DNA of 64,000 bases from Apostichopus japonicus (GCF_037975245.1 NC_092579.1:4734001-4798000), one strand, 5' to 3'. Positions 1 through 10,760 are shown, counted from the first letter of the stretch. The notes: a model not told the origin generated them from the letters alone. Translations and numbers: made by a program.

Positions 1-1257
1 CATTATAAGCACAATTAAATACAGTTTATTCTTAACCAACGTTATGCAACTAATAACAGATGTTAAATTGCAGTACTTTTACATTCATAATGTTCATCTG
101 TTATTTTACAGAACGGGCAATAATTGCTCACGCTAAATAATGTATCCCGCGACTTTAACCCTAAAAAATACTGTTATATCGTACAACAATGACATTAGAA
201 ATAACTATACAGAATGAAGTTGAACTGTAGCAGTTGGCTGAATTCAAATTGTTATTCTACAGGTAATACTCAGCACCGAAGAGACTATTACTGTTCGGAA
301 TGTATAACTAACGTTAGGCTATAGCCTCAATATAAAATCATAGACCTCAATGTTGACGTCATGCATTGGATCTAAAACTAGAGATCGGTTCGTCGTCAGT
401 CTGGCAGCATCTGTGAGACTGTGAGACTTAAACTCGACACCACAAAACTAATAACACTTACCGTCATGTGACCCGGTACAGTTAGTGCTCTGTTCATTAC
501 AAAAATGTTTGCAAAACTATAGTCAAAACTTCGAAATGAAAATATCAACATTTTGAGATGAGACTAGTCACCATTTCGAGATAAAAGTTTTCACAATTTT
601 GAGATGAAAAATTCATCTTTTAAGACGGAAAAGTCAAACGTTTGAGTTGAGAGAGCATATATTTTTTAGAATTAAATTCGTTATTTCGAGATAAAACGTC
701 AAACCTATGAATAAATATCTACATTTCGAGTCAAAAAAACAAATAGAAAAAAAGATCAAATCTTTAGATAACGTCGAGAACTTTTTTTCTCATTTCCTTA
801 ACCACTGTAGTTTCACCTTTCTGACTAAATTAAAGGAATATTCCTGTGGTGGACAATATAACAGATATCTAATTCTTTCTGAATGTTGAGAATTTCGTAA
901 AAAAATGCAATGTTATTATTCCCCTCTTTCAATTAATTGCTGAAATATTATCACGAAAAAAAACCCCATTTCAGCTCAAATTAGCAGCCGTTTTTCTGTT
1001 GTTAATCAGTTTCCCCTTTGAAGCGTGTAAAATGCATACGAACACGATGGGCATCGAACTCAAGCAGAGTGAAAGACTACCATGGGAGGAGCCATTATTT
1101 TAAAGACGGACAACGTTCTGATGTCGGTTAACCGGAGTCGCATGTAAGGGATCCTTACCCGTAGAAAAGTGAAATTGTAGACTTCCAATGGTACATTTGA
1201 GGCATATTTAGACTTTAAATCATATACAAATTAAGTAAACATGCAATTGAGGTTGTG
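1..1257. other. 3' flank of LRR gene A (unit A left part)
   Basis: No gene is seen. This stretch lies 3' of the minus-strand receptor A and is almost the same sequence as 16626-17883, 32381-33638 and 48095-49352, and a more diverged match to 4714-5947. It contains the degenerate tttcgagat minisatellite (521-735) and a perfect TGACGTCA octamer (354-361), which B has lost. The short plus-strand reading frame at 707-889 runs through the minisatellite and looks like chance. Confidence 0.7.
521..735. repeat. Degenerate minisatellite, TTTCGAGATRAAA type
   Basis: About seven imperfect copies of a roughly 28-32 bp unit built on 'ttt(c/t)gagat(g/a)aaa...gtcaaa'. The same array lies 3' of each receptor (5231-5456, 17147-17362, 32902-33117, 48616-48831) at the same distance from the gene. 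It therefore predates the gene duplications and travels with the unit. Confidence 0.7.
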
Positions 1258-1503
1258 CTAATCGCTATTTCTAACTTGTGTGTGTATCAAGGGGCAAAGT
1301 TGGACCAACCCCACCCACCCCCTGCTTCCCATGGATCCGTGCCCCAATACGTAGTCATTTCTCGGAAGGCAGGTAAATGAGTTATACAAATTAAGAACTA
1401 ATAATATCAGAGTGAGTACTATAAACGTCACAAAAACGATTGAAAAATGACGTGTTCCGAAAAGAAAAATACTGCCTGAAGTCAGGCTAACTGTATGTAT
1501 CAT
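1258..1503 (-). other. Second TM-plus-tail segment downstream of LRR gene A
   Basis: An 81-codon open frame starts about 200 bp past the receptor A stop codon. It aligns with the last part of the receptor: TVSLTSGSIFLFGTR then a hydrophobic run (FSIVFVTFIVLTLILLV) matches TVGSTSSGVLFSES then SLIVFVTFVVLTLMFLV. The tail after the helix is longer and different (about 45 residues, including TCLPRNDYVLGHGS). The non-coding DNA after each copy is also similar (both carry 'attagcacaac'), so this is a tandem duplication of about 360 bp covering anchor, tail and 3' flank. An AG follows a short pyrimidine-poor stretch (catacag|tt) before the homologous part. It may be an alternative last exon or a relic; nothing here proves use. 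Confidence 0.5.
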
Positions 1504-1701
1504 ACTAAATTTTCAGACATGGAATGGTGCATGCGGAGGTATATTTAGACAAGAAATCGTAGGTCTAAATTGGTGAATTCATACAAAGTTGTGCTAATGA
1601 ATATTTTTAACTTATATGCGCGTGGACTACTCACTCCCAATCTCATCCTCGCTTGACTACGCAGAGTCATCTTTTGAAAGGCAAGTAATAAAATGCGCTA
1701 T

Positions 1702-3126
1702 TCAAACTAAAAACATCAGGGTTAGTACTACAAACGTCACAAATACGATCAAACTCACGCTTTCCGAAAACAAAACACCGCTTGAGGTCGAACCAACTGT
1801 ATGTCCGTCATCATCAAAACTGGTTACCGTGGTGATCTTTGATTCGCAGAAAATATGGAAAGGAAAAGAAACAGTTGTACTTTGATTACCATATCTAGGG
1901 TCAACGCATACTGTTACTTTAGGGAGAATACCACCAGAAAATGACCATGTGAGGTAATTAAAGAGATTACAATTGCACGTCCAATTATTAAAATAAATGT
2001 AAAGCACAAATGGGTTCATGACATCAAACATCTGCTCTGGTAAACTTGAAAGGTTGTTATCGGTAAGATCGACATATCGGAGATTTTGGGTACCAATGAA
2101 TGACAGACCATGTACTGTATGGATCTGATTGTTGCGTAAATTTAGGTTCTTTAAGTTTATGTTATATTGGAAGGCGCCATTGGGTAGTTGAGTTAGTTTG
2201 TTTTCTGCGAGACCTAATACAACAAGTCTGGGAAGTTGTCGTAAAAATGATACTGGGACTCTATGAAGGTTGTTTCCATTTAAGAGAAGAGAAGTGAGAT
2301 TATGGGTTTCAAAACCAAAAACAAATCGATCTATAACAGAGATCTGATTTCTGTCAACAACAAGAAGTTTCAGGCCAGTAAACCCACTCAATGTGAAGTC
2401 TTTTAAAGATGGCAAAAGATTTCCTCTCAAGCTAAGAGTTTGACAGAAATTTACTTCGACGGATATATTGGATAGTTTCGTGATTCTACTATCATCCAGG
2501 TAAATGCCGCTGAGCTTGGTCAGTTCTGGTACTCTTTGAAATAGTTCAAAGGAAAACCGATCCAAAATATTACTGGACAGATCAATATACTTCAAACTGA
2601 AGACGCCGTTCAGCGCATCTGGGTGAACTTGATTTAAGTCGTTACCTCTCACAAACAGAATTCCAAGTTTATGATTTGTATGAAAAGCATTTTCTGGAAT
2701 AGTTAGTATGTTATTATAGGAGAGATCAAGGTATGTAAGATTGGGTAGATTCTCTAATACTTTGATCGGTACTGATGATAATGTATTATATTGAAGATGA
2801 AAACTTTTAATCTGTTGATTGTTTTCAACTAGAGAATCATTTAAGACTAAAATACCATTCGACGATAACTCCAGCTTCTCTAGTTGAGGCAATGGTGGAA
2901 GGATCACTAATCCATTCTGAAGACTTGATATATTAGTGAAAGTAACAAGTAGTGTTACGTATCCTTCAAGGGTCGACTCCGCAGGAAAAGTGCTTATATT
3001 TCTCGTCTGCCCGTTGCAATTTAACGTGCCAAAATTACTTTGACATTGTCCAGAACATGCTGCAACACGAAATACGATGACAGTAATAAACAATATTGAT
3101 AGAAGTTTCTGTCCAGCTAGGAACAT
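1702..3126 (-). CDS. LRR receptor A, tail-less, membrane-anchored
   Basis: Predicted 474-residue surface protein with no intron visible. Residues 1-23 form a signal peptide (MFLAGQKLLSILF...VAA). A cysteine-rich LRRNT follows (CSGQC...LNC), then about 12 LRRs of 23-25 residues between roughly 65 and 380 (for example LTYLDLSYNNILTIPENAF), then an LRRCT cap (NNWTCNCNLFNYLTW...C), a Ser/Thr stalk and a hydrophobic helix at the C-terminus. No TIR, kinase or ITAM-like tail is present. An in-frame ATG lies 26 codons upstream (3204); I prefer 3126 because the signal peptide begins there and gene E has a 1-bp shift in the upstream part. The frame ends in TGA directly after FLV, where B-E encode Cys and 15 more residues: one base change (TGT to TGA) removes the tail. 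The LRR domains suggest recognition of proteins or microbes; the ligand is unknown. Confidence 0.85.
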   Translation of the reverse strand: MFLAGQKLLSILFITVIVFRVAACSGQCQSNFGTLNCNGQTRNISTFPAESTLEGYVTLLVTFTNISSLQNGLVILPPLPQLEKLELSSNGILVLNDSLVENNQQIKSFHLQYNTLSSVPIKVLENLPNLTYLDLSYNNILTIPENAFHTNHKLGILFVRGNDLNQVHPDALNGVFSLKYIDLSSNILDRFSFELFQRVPELTKLSGIYLDDSRITKLSNISVEVNFCQTLSLRGNLLPSLKDFTLSGFTGLKLLVVDRNQISVIDRFVFGFETHNLTSLLLNGNNLHRVPVSFLRQLPRLVVLGLAENKLTQLPNGAFQYNINLKNLNLRNNQIHTVHGLSFIGTQNLRYVDLTDNNLSSLPEQMFDVMNPFVLYIYFNNWTCNCNLFNYLTWSFSGGILPKVTVCVDPRYGNQSTTVSFPFHIFCESKITTVTSFDDDGHTVGSTSSGVLFSESVSLIVFVTFVVLTLMFLV

Positions 3127-3204
3127 GATGATTGAAGTAGTCTTGTGATATGATAGCTTTCCCTTCGAGGTCTCTCTGCAGGGTGTACCTTTTTGGAAAA
3201 GCAT

Positions 3205-4050
3205 ACATCGGCGGTAGGAAAACTTTTGGCTGAGTCTATAGTTGTATCTATTTCAAAACTATACTTGCACTATACAGCACTAAGTTACTTCGTGAAGTTT
3301 CTAACTCCTCACCGTATCGTAAGCGTTTATAGATTTTATGATCTCGTTTCAGTTGATCATAAGAAATCGATTTTTACTCGTTGGTTTCTTGTGGACGTCA
3401 ATCTGTAAGTTAAAATCACCAACCGTTACCATGGAGCAATTTGACTACTAAATATATGTGATCACGAACAACAGAACAGGTCTAATTGAAATCGCAGTTC
3501 CAATCGCAAATGCGTACCGGTTCGGCCGATTGTCAAATGATAATGAGAACATTTTAATAAGTCTGTACTCTTTAACGAAATTAATTCGTTTTCTCCCACT
3601 GTAAAAACGATTGCAAAAAAAAAACCCTCCGAATCTTCTGTAAAACAATTCACTTCAAAGCATACATTGCAGACTGTGCGGGGGTGTGAAGCTTTCAGTT
3701 GATGTTAACCACATTAAGAGACAAAACATCAAAATACAACCTGGATGGAAGGGAAATAAAACTATTATATATTTTACTTTATTTTCTCTCAAAGGGGGTA
3801 ACTAGTTATTCAACTTTTACTTTGTGTCATTGTCGAAAATAAATTATCTTCTTCCCTGTCAAGTGTTTCTTTCATTAAACAGAGATTAAAGAATCATTGG
3901 AAATGTTAATGGACATAGTGTACCTAATCGGAAATAGTAGGTGTCTTACGGATAAGGTTGTAATTATCGGACATTTTGTTAGTGGCTTCATCTGCCAAAT
4001 GTGCGGAAATTACTCCCCAAATCTGATAGCAATCGGCCAAATGACAAAAT
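3205..4050. other. 5' flank of LRR gene A
   Basis: Presumed promoter side of the minus-strand gene A. It matches 51310-52159 (gene E) very closely and 19837-20714 (gene C) more loosely. The match to C continues up to 'gccaaatgacaaaat', exactly where the copia LTR begins in A and E. No TATA box or start site can be placed with confidence. Confidence 0.6.
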
Positions 4051-4369
4051 TGTTAGAGAGAGAGCTAGAGAATACGCATGAGACAGCTTAGTTATTTACA
4101 GCCTGTTGCTGCACACAACTTGTTCTTTCTATAAGAGTGTAACAGAGACTGAGTAAAAACTGTGCAGTACATATATACAGAAAACAAGATTACTTAAAGG
4201 TACCATACTAACAATACAACCTGATTAACCTAACAATAGTCTGAAGCAGAGCTGTAACAAAGACACTTAACTGATCCACAAACTGCATTCCTTCTTACTA
4301 CACATAATAGAGCTATAGAAACTTAATATATACAGTATTAAAGAGAATGTGAGACTACACTTATCAACA
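4051..4369 (-). mobile_element. Ty1/copia 3' LTR (unit A copy)
   Basis: A 319-bp segment which, read on the minus strand, starts TGTTGATAAG and ends CTCTCTAACA, giving the short inverted ends TGTT...AACA usual for LTRs. Just before its 5' end on the minus strand is a purine-rich cctgggag, a likely polypurine tract. The DNA on its plus-strand left side reads gacaaaat; genes C and D have gacaaaat|agggaaat without interruption, which marks the insertion site. A second copy lies at 52160-52479. Confidence 0.75.
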
Positions 4370-4713
4370 CTCCCAGGTTTAAGTTCACAAGTCCCATTTT
4401 TTTGTGCATAACTTGAAACTTTCTTCTTGTATAGTTTTGGGTTCAGCATTGATACTGTATGCAACATAACGAATATATGTCTTTGTTACTGGATCAGCAC
4501 AATTATCGTACCGATACCTTATTGCTGGACGAGTATCACGAACCGGTTTTTTTTCTACAGGAATATCAAATTTATCTTCCACTGGTTTAGTATCCACTGA
4601 CAATTGATTTCAAACCCCTTGAACTTATCAAATACTTCTACTTTGCAAGACATCAAAGACACGTTGCAACATCTGGAGTAGTCATAAACGAAACTTACAA
4701 AATACTTGTGACC
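4370..4713 (-). mobile_element. Ty1/copia internal relic (integrase end and integrase-RT linker)
   Basis: On the minus strand the frames give part of a copia integrase core (GHKYFVSFVYDYSRCC...EVFDKFKGFE), then the typical basic/acidic linker before reverse transcriptase (RPAIRYRY...AEPKTIQEESFKLCTKKW), then directly the LTR. Most of the integrase, the whole RT/RNase H and the 5' LTR are missing. The left side of the integrase is cut at about 4713, where the sequence switches to the start of the next receptor unit. The E copy (52480-53010) extends further. Confidence 0.75.
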
Positions 4714-5947
4714 AATTAAATACAATTTATTCTTAACCAGCCATATGCAATTAAAGTGCGTTCATCTGCCATTCTTCAACTATAATTACGGATGTTAAAT
4801 TGCGGTACTTTGACGTTCATAACGTTCTGTTGTTTTACAGAACGGACAATGATAGCTCACGCTAATCATGTTACCCGTTACTTTAACCTTAAAAAGACAG
4901 TTGTATATCGTACAAAAATGACATTAGAAATAATTATACAGAATGAAGTTGAACTGTAGCAGTTGGCTGAATTCAAATTGTTATTCTACAGGTAATACTC
5001 AGCACTGCAGAGAATACTACTGTACGGAATGTATAACTAGCTTTAGGCTATAGCCTCAATATAAAATCATAGGCCGCGTCATGCGCATTAGATCTAAAAC
5101 TAGAGATCTGCTCGTGGTCAGTCTGGCAGCATCTGTGAGACTGGCTTTAAACTCGACACCACAAAATTAATAATACGAACCGTCATGGGTACAGTTAGTG
5201 CTCTGTTCATTACAAAAATTGTTTGCAAAACTAGTCAAAACTTCGAAATGAAAATATTAAAATTTTGAGATAAAACTAGTCACAATTTCGAGATAATAAA
5301 ATCAAACTTTTGAGACGAAAAAGTCAAACGTTTGAGAGCACAGATTTTTGAGATGAAACTTCGTTATTTCGAGATAGAAAGTCAAAATTATGAATCAATA
5401 TCTCAATTTTGAGTCACAATTGAGATAGAAATAAACACAAAATTCCAATTTTGAGTTAGCGTCGAGAACTTTTTTTCTCATTTCCTTAACCACCGTAGTT
5501 TCACCTTTGTGTCTAAATTAAAGGAATATTCCTGTGGTGGACGATATAACAGATATGATATTCTTTCTGAATTTTAAAAATTACGTAAAAAATGTATTGT
5601 TATTATTTCCCTCTTTCAATAAATAGCTGAAATATTATTACCAAAAAAAACCCCATTTCAGCTCAAATTAGCAGCCGTTTATCTGTTTTTAATCAGTTTC
5701 CCTTTTGAAGCCTGTAAAATGCATACGAACACGATGGGCATCTAACTCAAGCAGAGTGCCAAAGACTACCAGGGGAGGAGTCAATATTTCAAAGACGGAC
5801 GAGGTTCTGATGTCGGTGAAGCGGACTCGCATGTAAGGGATCCTTCCCCGTAGAAAAGTAAAAATGTAGACTTACAATGGTACATTCTGAGGCATATTAA
5901 GACTTTAAATCATATACAAATTAGGTATACATGCAATTGAAGTTGTG
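4714..5947. other. 3' flank of LRR gene B
   Basis: Homologous to 1-1257, starting at 'attaaatac' right after the truncated copia piece, but with many substitutions and small indels; this is the most diverged copy. It contains the minisatellite at 5231-5456 and lacks the TGACGTCA octamer. No gene is seen. Confidence 0.65.
5231..5456. repeat. Degenerate minisatellite, unit B
   Basis: Same tttcgagat family as 521-735, with different losses and gains of repeat units, as expected for an older duplicate. Confidence 0.6.
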
Positions 5948-6163
5948 CTAATCGCTATTTCTAACTTGTGTGTAAATGGAGGGGAAAGTTGGACCAACTC
6001 CACCCCGCCCCCTCCTCCCCTTGGATCCGTGCCCCAATACGTAGTCATTTCTCGGAAGGCAGGGAAATACGTTATACAAATAACAAACTAATAATATCAG
6101 GGTTAGTACTATAAACGTCACAAAAACGATCAAAAAATGACGTGTTCCGAAAACAAAAAACAA
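5948..6163 (-). other. Second TM-plus-tail segment downstream of LRR gene B
   Basis: Diverged version of 1258-1503. The helix (FLIVFVTFIVLTLILLV) and the tail core CLPRNDYVLGHGS are kept, and so is the end THTQ/IYTQVRNSD. There is one extra base before the helix relative to the other copies, so the upstream part of the frame is shifted. It stays open for 71 codons despite many substitutions, which weakly favours past selection on the helix and tail. Confidence 0.45.
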
Positions 6164-6349
6164 TGCTTAAAATCAGGCTTACTGTATGTAAAATAATAAA
6201 CTTTCAAACATGGAATGGTGCATTCGTAGGTATATGTAGACAAGAAATCAAAGGTCCCTAAATTGGTGAATTCATACAAAGTTGTGCTAATGGATATTTT
6301 AAACTTTTATGCGCGTGGACTACTCACTCCCAATCTCATCCTCGCTTGA

Positions 6350-7828
6350 CTACGCAGAGTCATCTTTTGAAAGGCAAGTAATAAAATGCGCTATACAAAC
6401 TAAAAACATCAGGGTTAGTACTACAAACGTCACAAACACGATCAAACTCACGCTTTCCGAAAACAAAACACCGCTTGAAGTCGAACCAACTGTTGGTCCG
6501 TCATAATCAAAACTGGTTACCGTGGTGATCGTTGATTCGCAGAAAATATGGAAAGGAAAAGAAACAGTTGCACTTTGAGTACCATATCTAGGGTCAACGC
6601 ATACTGTTATCGTAGGGAGAATACCACCAGAAAATGACCATGTGAGGTAATTAAAGAGATTACAATTGCACGTCCAATTATTAACAGAAATGTGAAGTAA
6701 AAATGGATTCATGACATCAAACATCTGCTCTGGTAAACTTGAAAGGTTGTTGGCGGTAAGATCGACATATCGGAGATTTTGGATACCAATTAATGACAGA
6801 CCATGTACTGTATGGATCTGATTGTTGCGTAAATTTAGGTTCTTTAAGTTTATGTTATATTGGAAGGCGCCATTAGGTAGTTGAGTTAGTTTGTTTTCTG
6901 CAAGACTTAATCCAACAAGTCTGGGAAGTTGTCGTAAAAATGATACGGGGACTCTATGAAGGTTGTTTCCTCGTAAGAGAAGAGAAGTGAGATTATGTTT
7001 TTCAAATCCAAAAACAAATCGGTCTATCACAGAGATCTGATTTCTGTCAACAAATAGAAGTTTAAGGCCAGTAAACCCACTCAATGTGAAGCCTTTCAAA
7101 GATTGCAAAAGATTTCCTCTCAAGCTTAGAGTTTGACAGGAATTTACTTCGACGGATATATTAGATAGTTCAGTGATTCTGCTATCATCCAGGTTAATGC
7201 CGATGAGCTTGGTCAGTTCTGGTACTCTTTGAAATAGTTCAAAGGAAAACCGATCCAAAATATTACTGGACAGATCTATTATCTTCAAACTGAAGACGCC
7301 GTTCAGCGCATCTGGGTGAACTTGATTTAAGTCGTTACCTCCCACAAACAGAATTCCAAGTTTATGATTTGTATGAAAAGCATTTTCTGGAATAGTTAGA
7401 ATGTTGTTATAGGAGAGATCAAGGTACGTAAGATTGGGTAGATTCTCTAATACTTTCATCGGTACTGATGATAATGTATTATATTGAAGATGAATACTTT
7501 TAATCTGTTGATTGCTTTTAAGTAGAGAATCATTTAAGACTAAAATACCATTCGACGATAACACCAGCTTCTCTAGTTGAGGCAATGGTGGAAGGATCAC
7601 TAATCCATTCTGAAGACTTGATATATTAGTGAAAGTAATAAGTAGTATTACGTATCCTTGAAGGGTCGACTCAGCAGGAAACGTGCTTATATTTCTCGTC
7701 TGCCCGTTGCAATTTAACGTGCCAAAATTACTTTGACATTGTCCAGAACATGTTGCAACACGAAATACGATGACAGTAATAAACACTATTGATAGTGAGA
7801 GAAGTTTCTGTCTAGCTAGTAAGAACAT
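6350..7828 (-). CDS. LRR receptor B
   Basis: Predicted 492-residue receptor with the same layout as gene A: signal peptide MFLLARQKLLSLSIV..., LRRNT, about 12 LRRs, LRRCT (NNWTCNCNLFNYLTW), stalk, TM helix and the complete short tail CIAHFITCLSKDDSA. It is the most diverged member. Changes include GYVILLITFTN, LVLSSNG, LFVGGND, LKIIDLSS, LLFVDRNQ, LLLRGNN and LVGLSLAEN; many sit in the LxxLxL strands that line the concave LRR face. Start chosen at the signal-peptide Met (7828); an upstream in-frame ATG is at 7906. Its 5' flank is of the type shared with C and D, not with A and E. Confidence 0.85.
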   Translation of the reverse strand: MFLLARQKLLSLSIVFITVIVFRVATCSGQCQSNFGTLNCNGQTRNISTFPAESTLQGYVILLITFTNISSLQNGLVILPPLPQLEKLVLSSNGILVLNDSLLKSNQQIKSIHLQYNTLSSVPMKVLENLPNLTYLDLSYNNILTIPENAFHTNHKLGILFVGGNDLNQVHPDALNGVFSLKIIDLSSNILDRFSFELFQRVPELTKLIGINLDDSRITELSNISVEVNSCQTLSLRGNLLQSLKGFTLSGFTGLKLLFVDRNQISVIDRFVFGFEKHNLTSLLLRGNNLHRVPVSFLRQLPRLVGLSLAENKLTQLPNGAFQYNINLKNLNLRNNQIHTVHGLSLIGIQNLRYVDLTANNLSSLPEQMFDVMNPFLLHISVNNWTCNCNLFNYLTWSFSGGILPTITVCVDPRYGTQSATVSFPFHIFCESTITTVTSFDYDGPTVGSTSSGVLFSESVSLIVFVTFVVLTLMFLVCIAHFITCLSKDDSA

Positions 7829-7906
7829 AATGATTGAAGTAGTCTTGTGATATGATAGCTTTCCCTTCGATGTCTCCCTGCAGGGTGAACCTTTATGGAA
7901 AAGCAT

Positions 7907-8440
7907 ATATCGGCGGTAGCAAACTTTTGGCTGAGTCTATAGTTTTTTTCTATTACAAAACTATACTTGTTTAGTTACAGCACTAAGTTACCTCTTGAAG
8001 TATCTAACTCCCCACCGTAACGTATGTGTTGATGGATTTTATGATCTCAGTCAGTTGATCTTAAGAAATCTCATTTTTACTCGTTGGTTAGTAGTGGACG
8101 TCAATCTGTAAGTTAAAATCACCAACCGTTACCATGAAGCAAGTTAACTACTATATATATATGATCATGAACAACTGGTCGAAATGAAATCGCAGTTCCA
8201 ATCGCAAATGCGTAGCGCTTCGTCCGAGTGTCAAAAGATAGTGAGAAAACTTTAACAAGTCTATACTCTTCAACGAAACAATTGAATTATATTTCTCTTA
8301 CTGTAAAAACGATTGCAGCTCACCATGCTACGACCAACCTCTGAACCTTCTGTAAAACAATTTACTTCAATACATACATTGAAGACTGTGCGTGGGTGTG
8401 AAGCTTTCAGTTGATGCAAACCACATTAAGAGACAAAACA
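7907..8440. other. 5' flank of LRR gene B, truncated
   Basis: Nearly the same as the 5' flank of gene C (19837-20365), including actatatatatatgatcatg and cgcttcgtccgagtg. The match stops after 'agacaaaaca', where the sequence jumps into the body of a LINE. Relative to block C about 3.8 kb (roughly 20366-24197) is missing here. Confidence 0.65.
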
Positions 8441-10760
8441 TATGTATATCCGTAATTATAGTAATAATAACATAAGAACTTTTATTTCAGAGATTAAATA
8501 AAAAAACATTGGGACAATGTTTTGAATAAAACTGATGCTAATATAGCATATAATGCATTCTACGATTGTTTTAATCTAAGTTATAATAACTGTTTTCCGA
8601 TTCATTACATCTGTAAAACAAAAAGGCGTAAGAAGAGACATCCTTGGAACACGAAAGGTATCTTATCATCCATTAAAAGAAAGAAATTTCTTTATTAAAC
8701 GCTTGTTTAAAGAACACTACAAATAGTAACAAGTCTACGTACAAAATATATCGCAACAAACTAAATCAAATCATTAGATTATCTAAAAGGTTATATTTTA
8801 ATAATGAATTTAATGAAAACAGAAAACAATGTAAATAACACTTGGAAAGCAATTAACAGTATTCTTCATAATTCTTCGTAAGCAATCGTCATATCATGCT
8901 AGAGACTTGCAATGAGGATAAAATTGCTAACTATTTTATTATTAACTTTGTAAATGTAGGTCCTTCACTTGCCAGAATATCAAAAAACAATTGCAAGGCA
9001 GAACATTTTATCCATAGTTACAATTCGAACAGTCATTCTATATTTATTTATCCAGTAACTGAAGAAGAAATTTTTAAAAATAGTCAATTCAAGTCTGAAA
9101 ACCCCAAAAAGCAGCAGGATATGATAACTTTCAACCTGATATTGTTAGGCAGGGTTGTACCATTTACTGTTGAACCTTTGACGCACATCTGTAATATTTC
9201 ATTCAATACTGGCATAGTTCCAGAAAAAGTAAACATTGACAAAGTTATACCAATAATTAATAAGGGAGAAACTATTGACTACGAGAATTACCGCCCTATA
9301 TCTTTGCTATCACGTTTTTTTAAATTATTGAACCGCCTTATGTTTAATCGTATTTATAGCTTTCATGCTTTGGCAGACGCCATTGACAATTGTATACTGA
9401 AATTGACCATAATAAAACATGTATTGGTGTCTTCCTTGATCTTTCAAAGCTTTTGACACTATCGACCACAACATTTCATTGAACAAATTATCCTTCTATG
9501 GTATCAGAGGAATCACGCTTAGCTGGCTATACAGCTCTCTTTCTAATAGATATCAATATACCTCATATAAGAACTCAAAATTTGAACTTGCTAAAATCAC
9601 TTGTGGTGTACCACAATGATCTATTTTGGGCCCCTTTGTATTCATTATATATGTCAATGACTCTAAATTTATGTCAAAGTCTCTAAAATTGCAAACATTT
9701 CATTATTTGCTGACGATACTAATATTTTCTCATTCTGATAATCTAGACACATTACAAAGTAATGTTTCTAATGAATTAAGTAAATTCTATGATTGGTTAA
9801 CTGCTAATAAACTATCAATTAACTTTGAGAAAACTAATTATATTGCTTTCAACACTGATAGAAAATTTCATTCGGATAAAGACATCATAATGAACGGTAA
9901 AATCATTAATCATGTAACTACTACGAAGTTTTTAGGTGTTGATATTGACTGTAATTTATCATGGCTCAACAACATATCATCGATTTCTTACAAAGTCGCA
10001 AGAAATATTGGAATACTCTCTAAATTGAAGTATTTCTTCCCACATAATATACGTAGAACGCTTTATAAAACTCTGATCTTACCACACCTAACATACTGTA
10101 CAATTAATTGGTCTGGGACACACAATGTGAATCTTGATCACCTTAGCAAACTCCAAAAAAGGAGCTATTCGTCACATTACCCATTCTGCACCACGGGAAC
10201 ACACTAGTCCGCTTTTCAAGAAACTAAACTTGCTTATACTCGATGATATCATCAAAATGAATTGGAATGGGTTACTGCCGGAAACAGTTTTGTAATAATA
10301 GTAACAAAACTTTTTATCACTATCAAACGAGACATACTTATAATGCACATCGTAATTTTTACCGTACCACTATTGGAACCTATAGCTTTCGTAGCCGTAT
10401 AATTAAAACATGGAATTCCCTTCAGATAATATACAGGCCAAAAAGTCGTTGAGTTTATTTAAGAAGTATTTGAGAAAAGACATCATCACAACATACTAAT
10501 ACGGTCTTTATGCTGCATTTATATATATTAAGTGATTACATACACAGGCTAAATTCTTTATGAATTAGTACAATGTTATCCTGTCTAGTTATTACTCCTT
10601 AAAGTATCTGTATCATTCTGCTCATTTAACTTGTATTATATTTTTCTTCTTTACCAGGGAGTCTTCTACTCTGTTAAGCCAATTCAGGCTTTATAAAAGA
10701 CTTCCTTTCACATTGTAATTGTTAGATTTTTGTGTGAAACAAATAAATAAACAAACAAAC
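8441..10760 (+). mobile_element. Non-LTR retrotransposon (Jockey/CR1 superclade), truncated copy 1
   Basis: Broken reverse-transcriptase frames are readable: a pre-RT linker (KKRRHPW-like, SIKRKKF), the RT finger motif YRPISLLSRF, then the later region with FLGVDIDCNLSW, RRTLYKTLILPHLTYC and KLQKRS. It ends in an A-rich tail (aaataaataaacaaacaaac). The 5' part, including the endonuclease, is missing. Compared with the copy at 23249-26585 it lacks about 70 bp inside the RT (just after 'tttatagct'), taking out the QYGFRPDHST region. Several frameshifts and stops make it inactive. Confidence 0.8.

Noticed and set aside
707-889. 60-codon plus frame in the 3' flank of gene A
   Set aside because: Covers minisatellite sequence; the frame is lost in units C-E through indels in the A run.
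1616-1885. Plus-strand 89-codon frame overlapping the 3' end of each receptor
   Set aside because: Antisense shadow of the receptor coding strand; it recurs only because the receptor does.
1702-3126. Toll-like receptor identity
   Set aside because: The ectodomain is LRR, but there is no TIR domain after the TM helix or in any downstream frame before the next unit.
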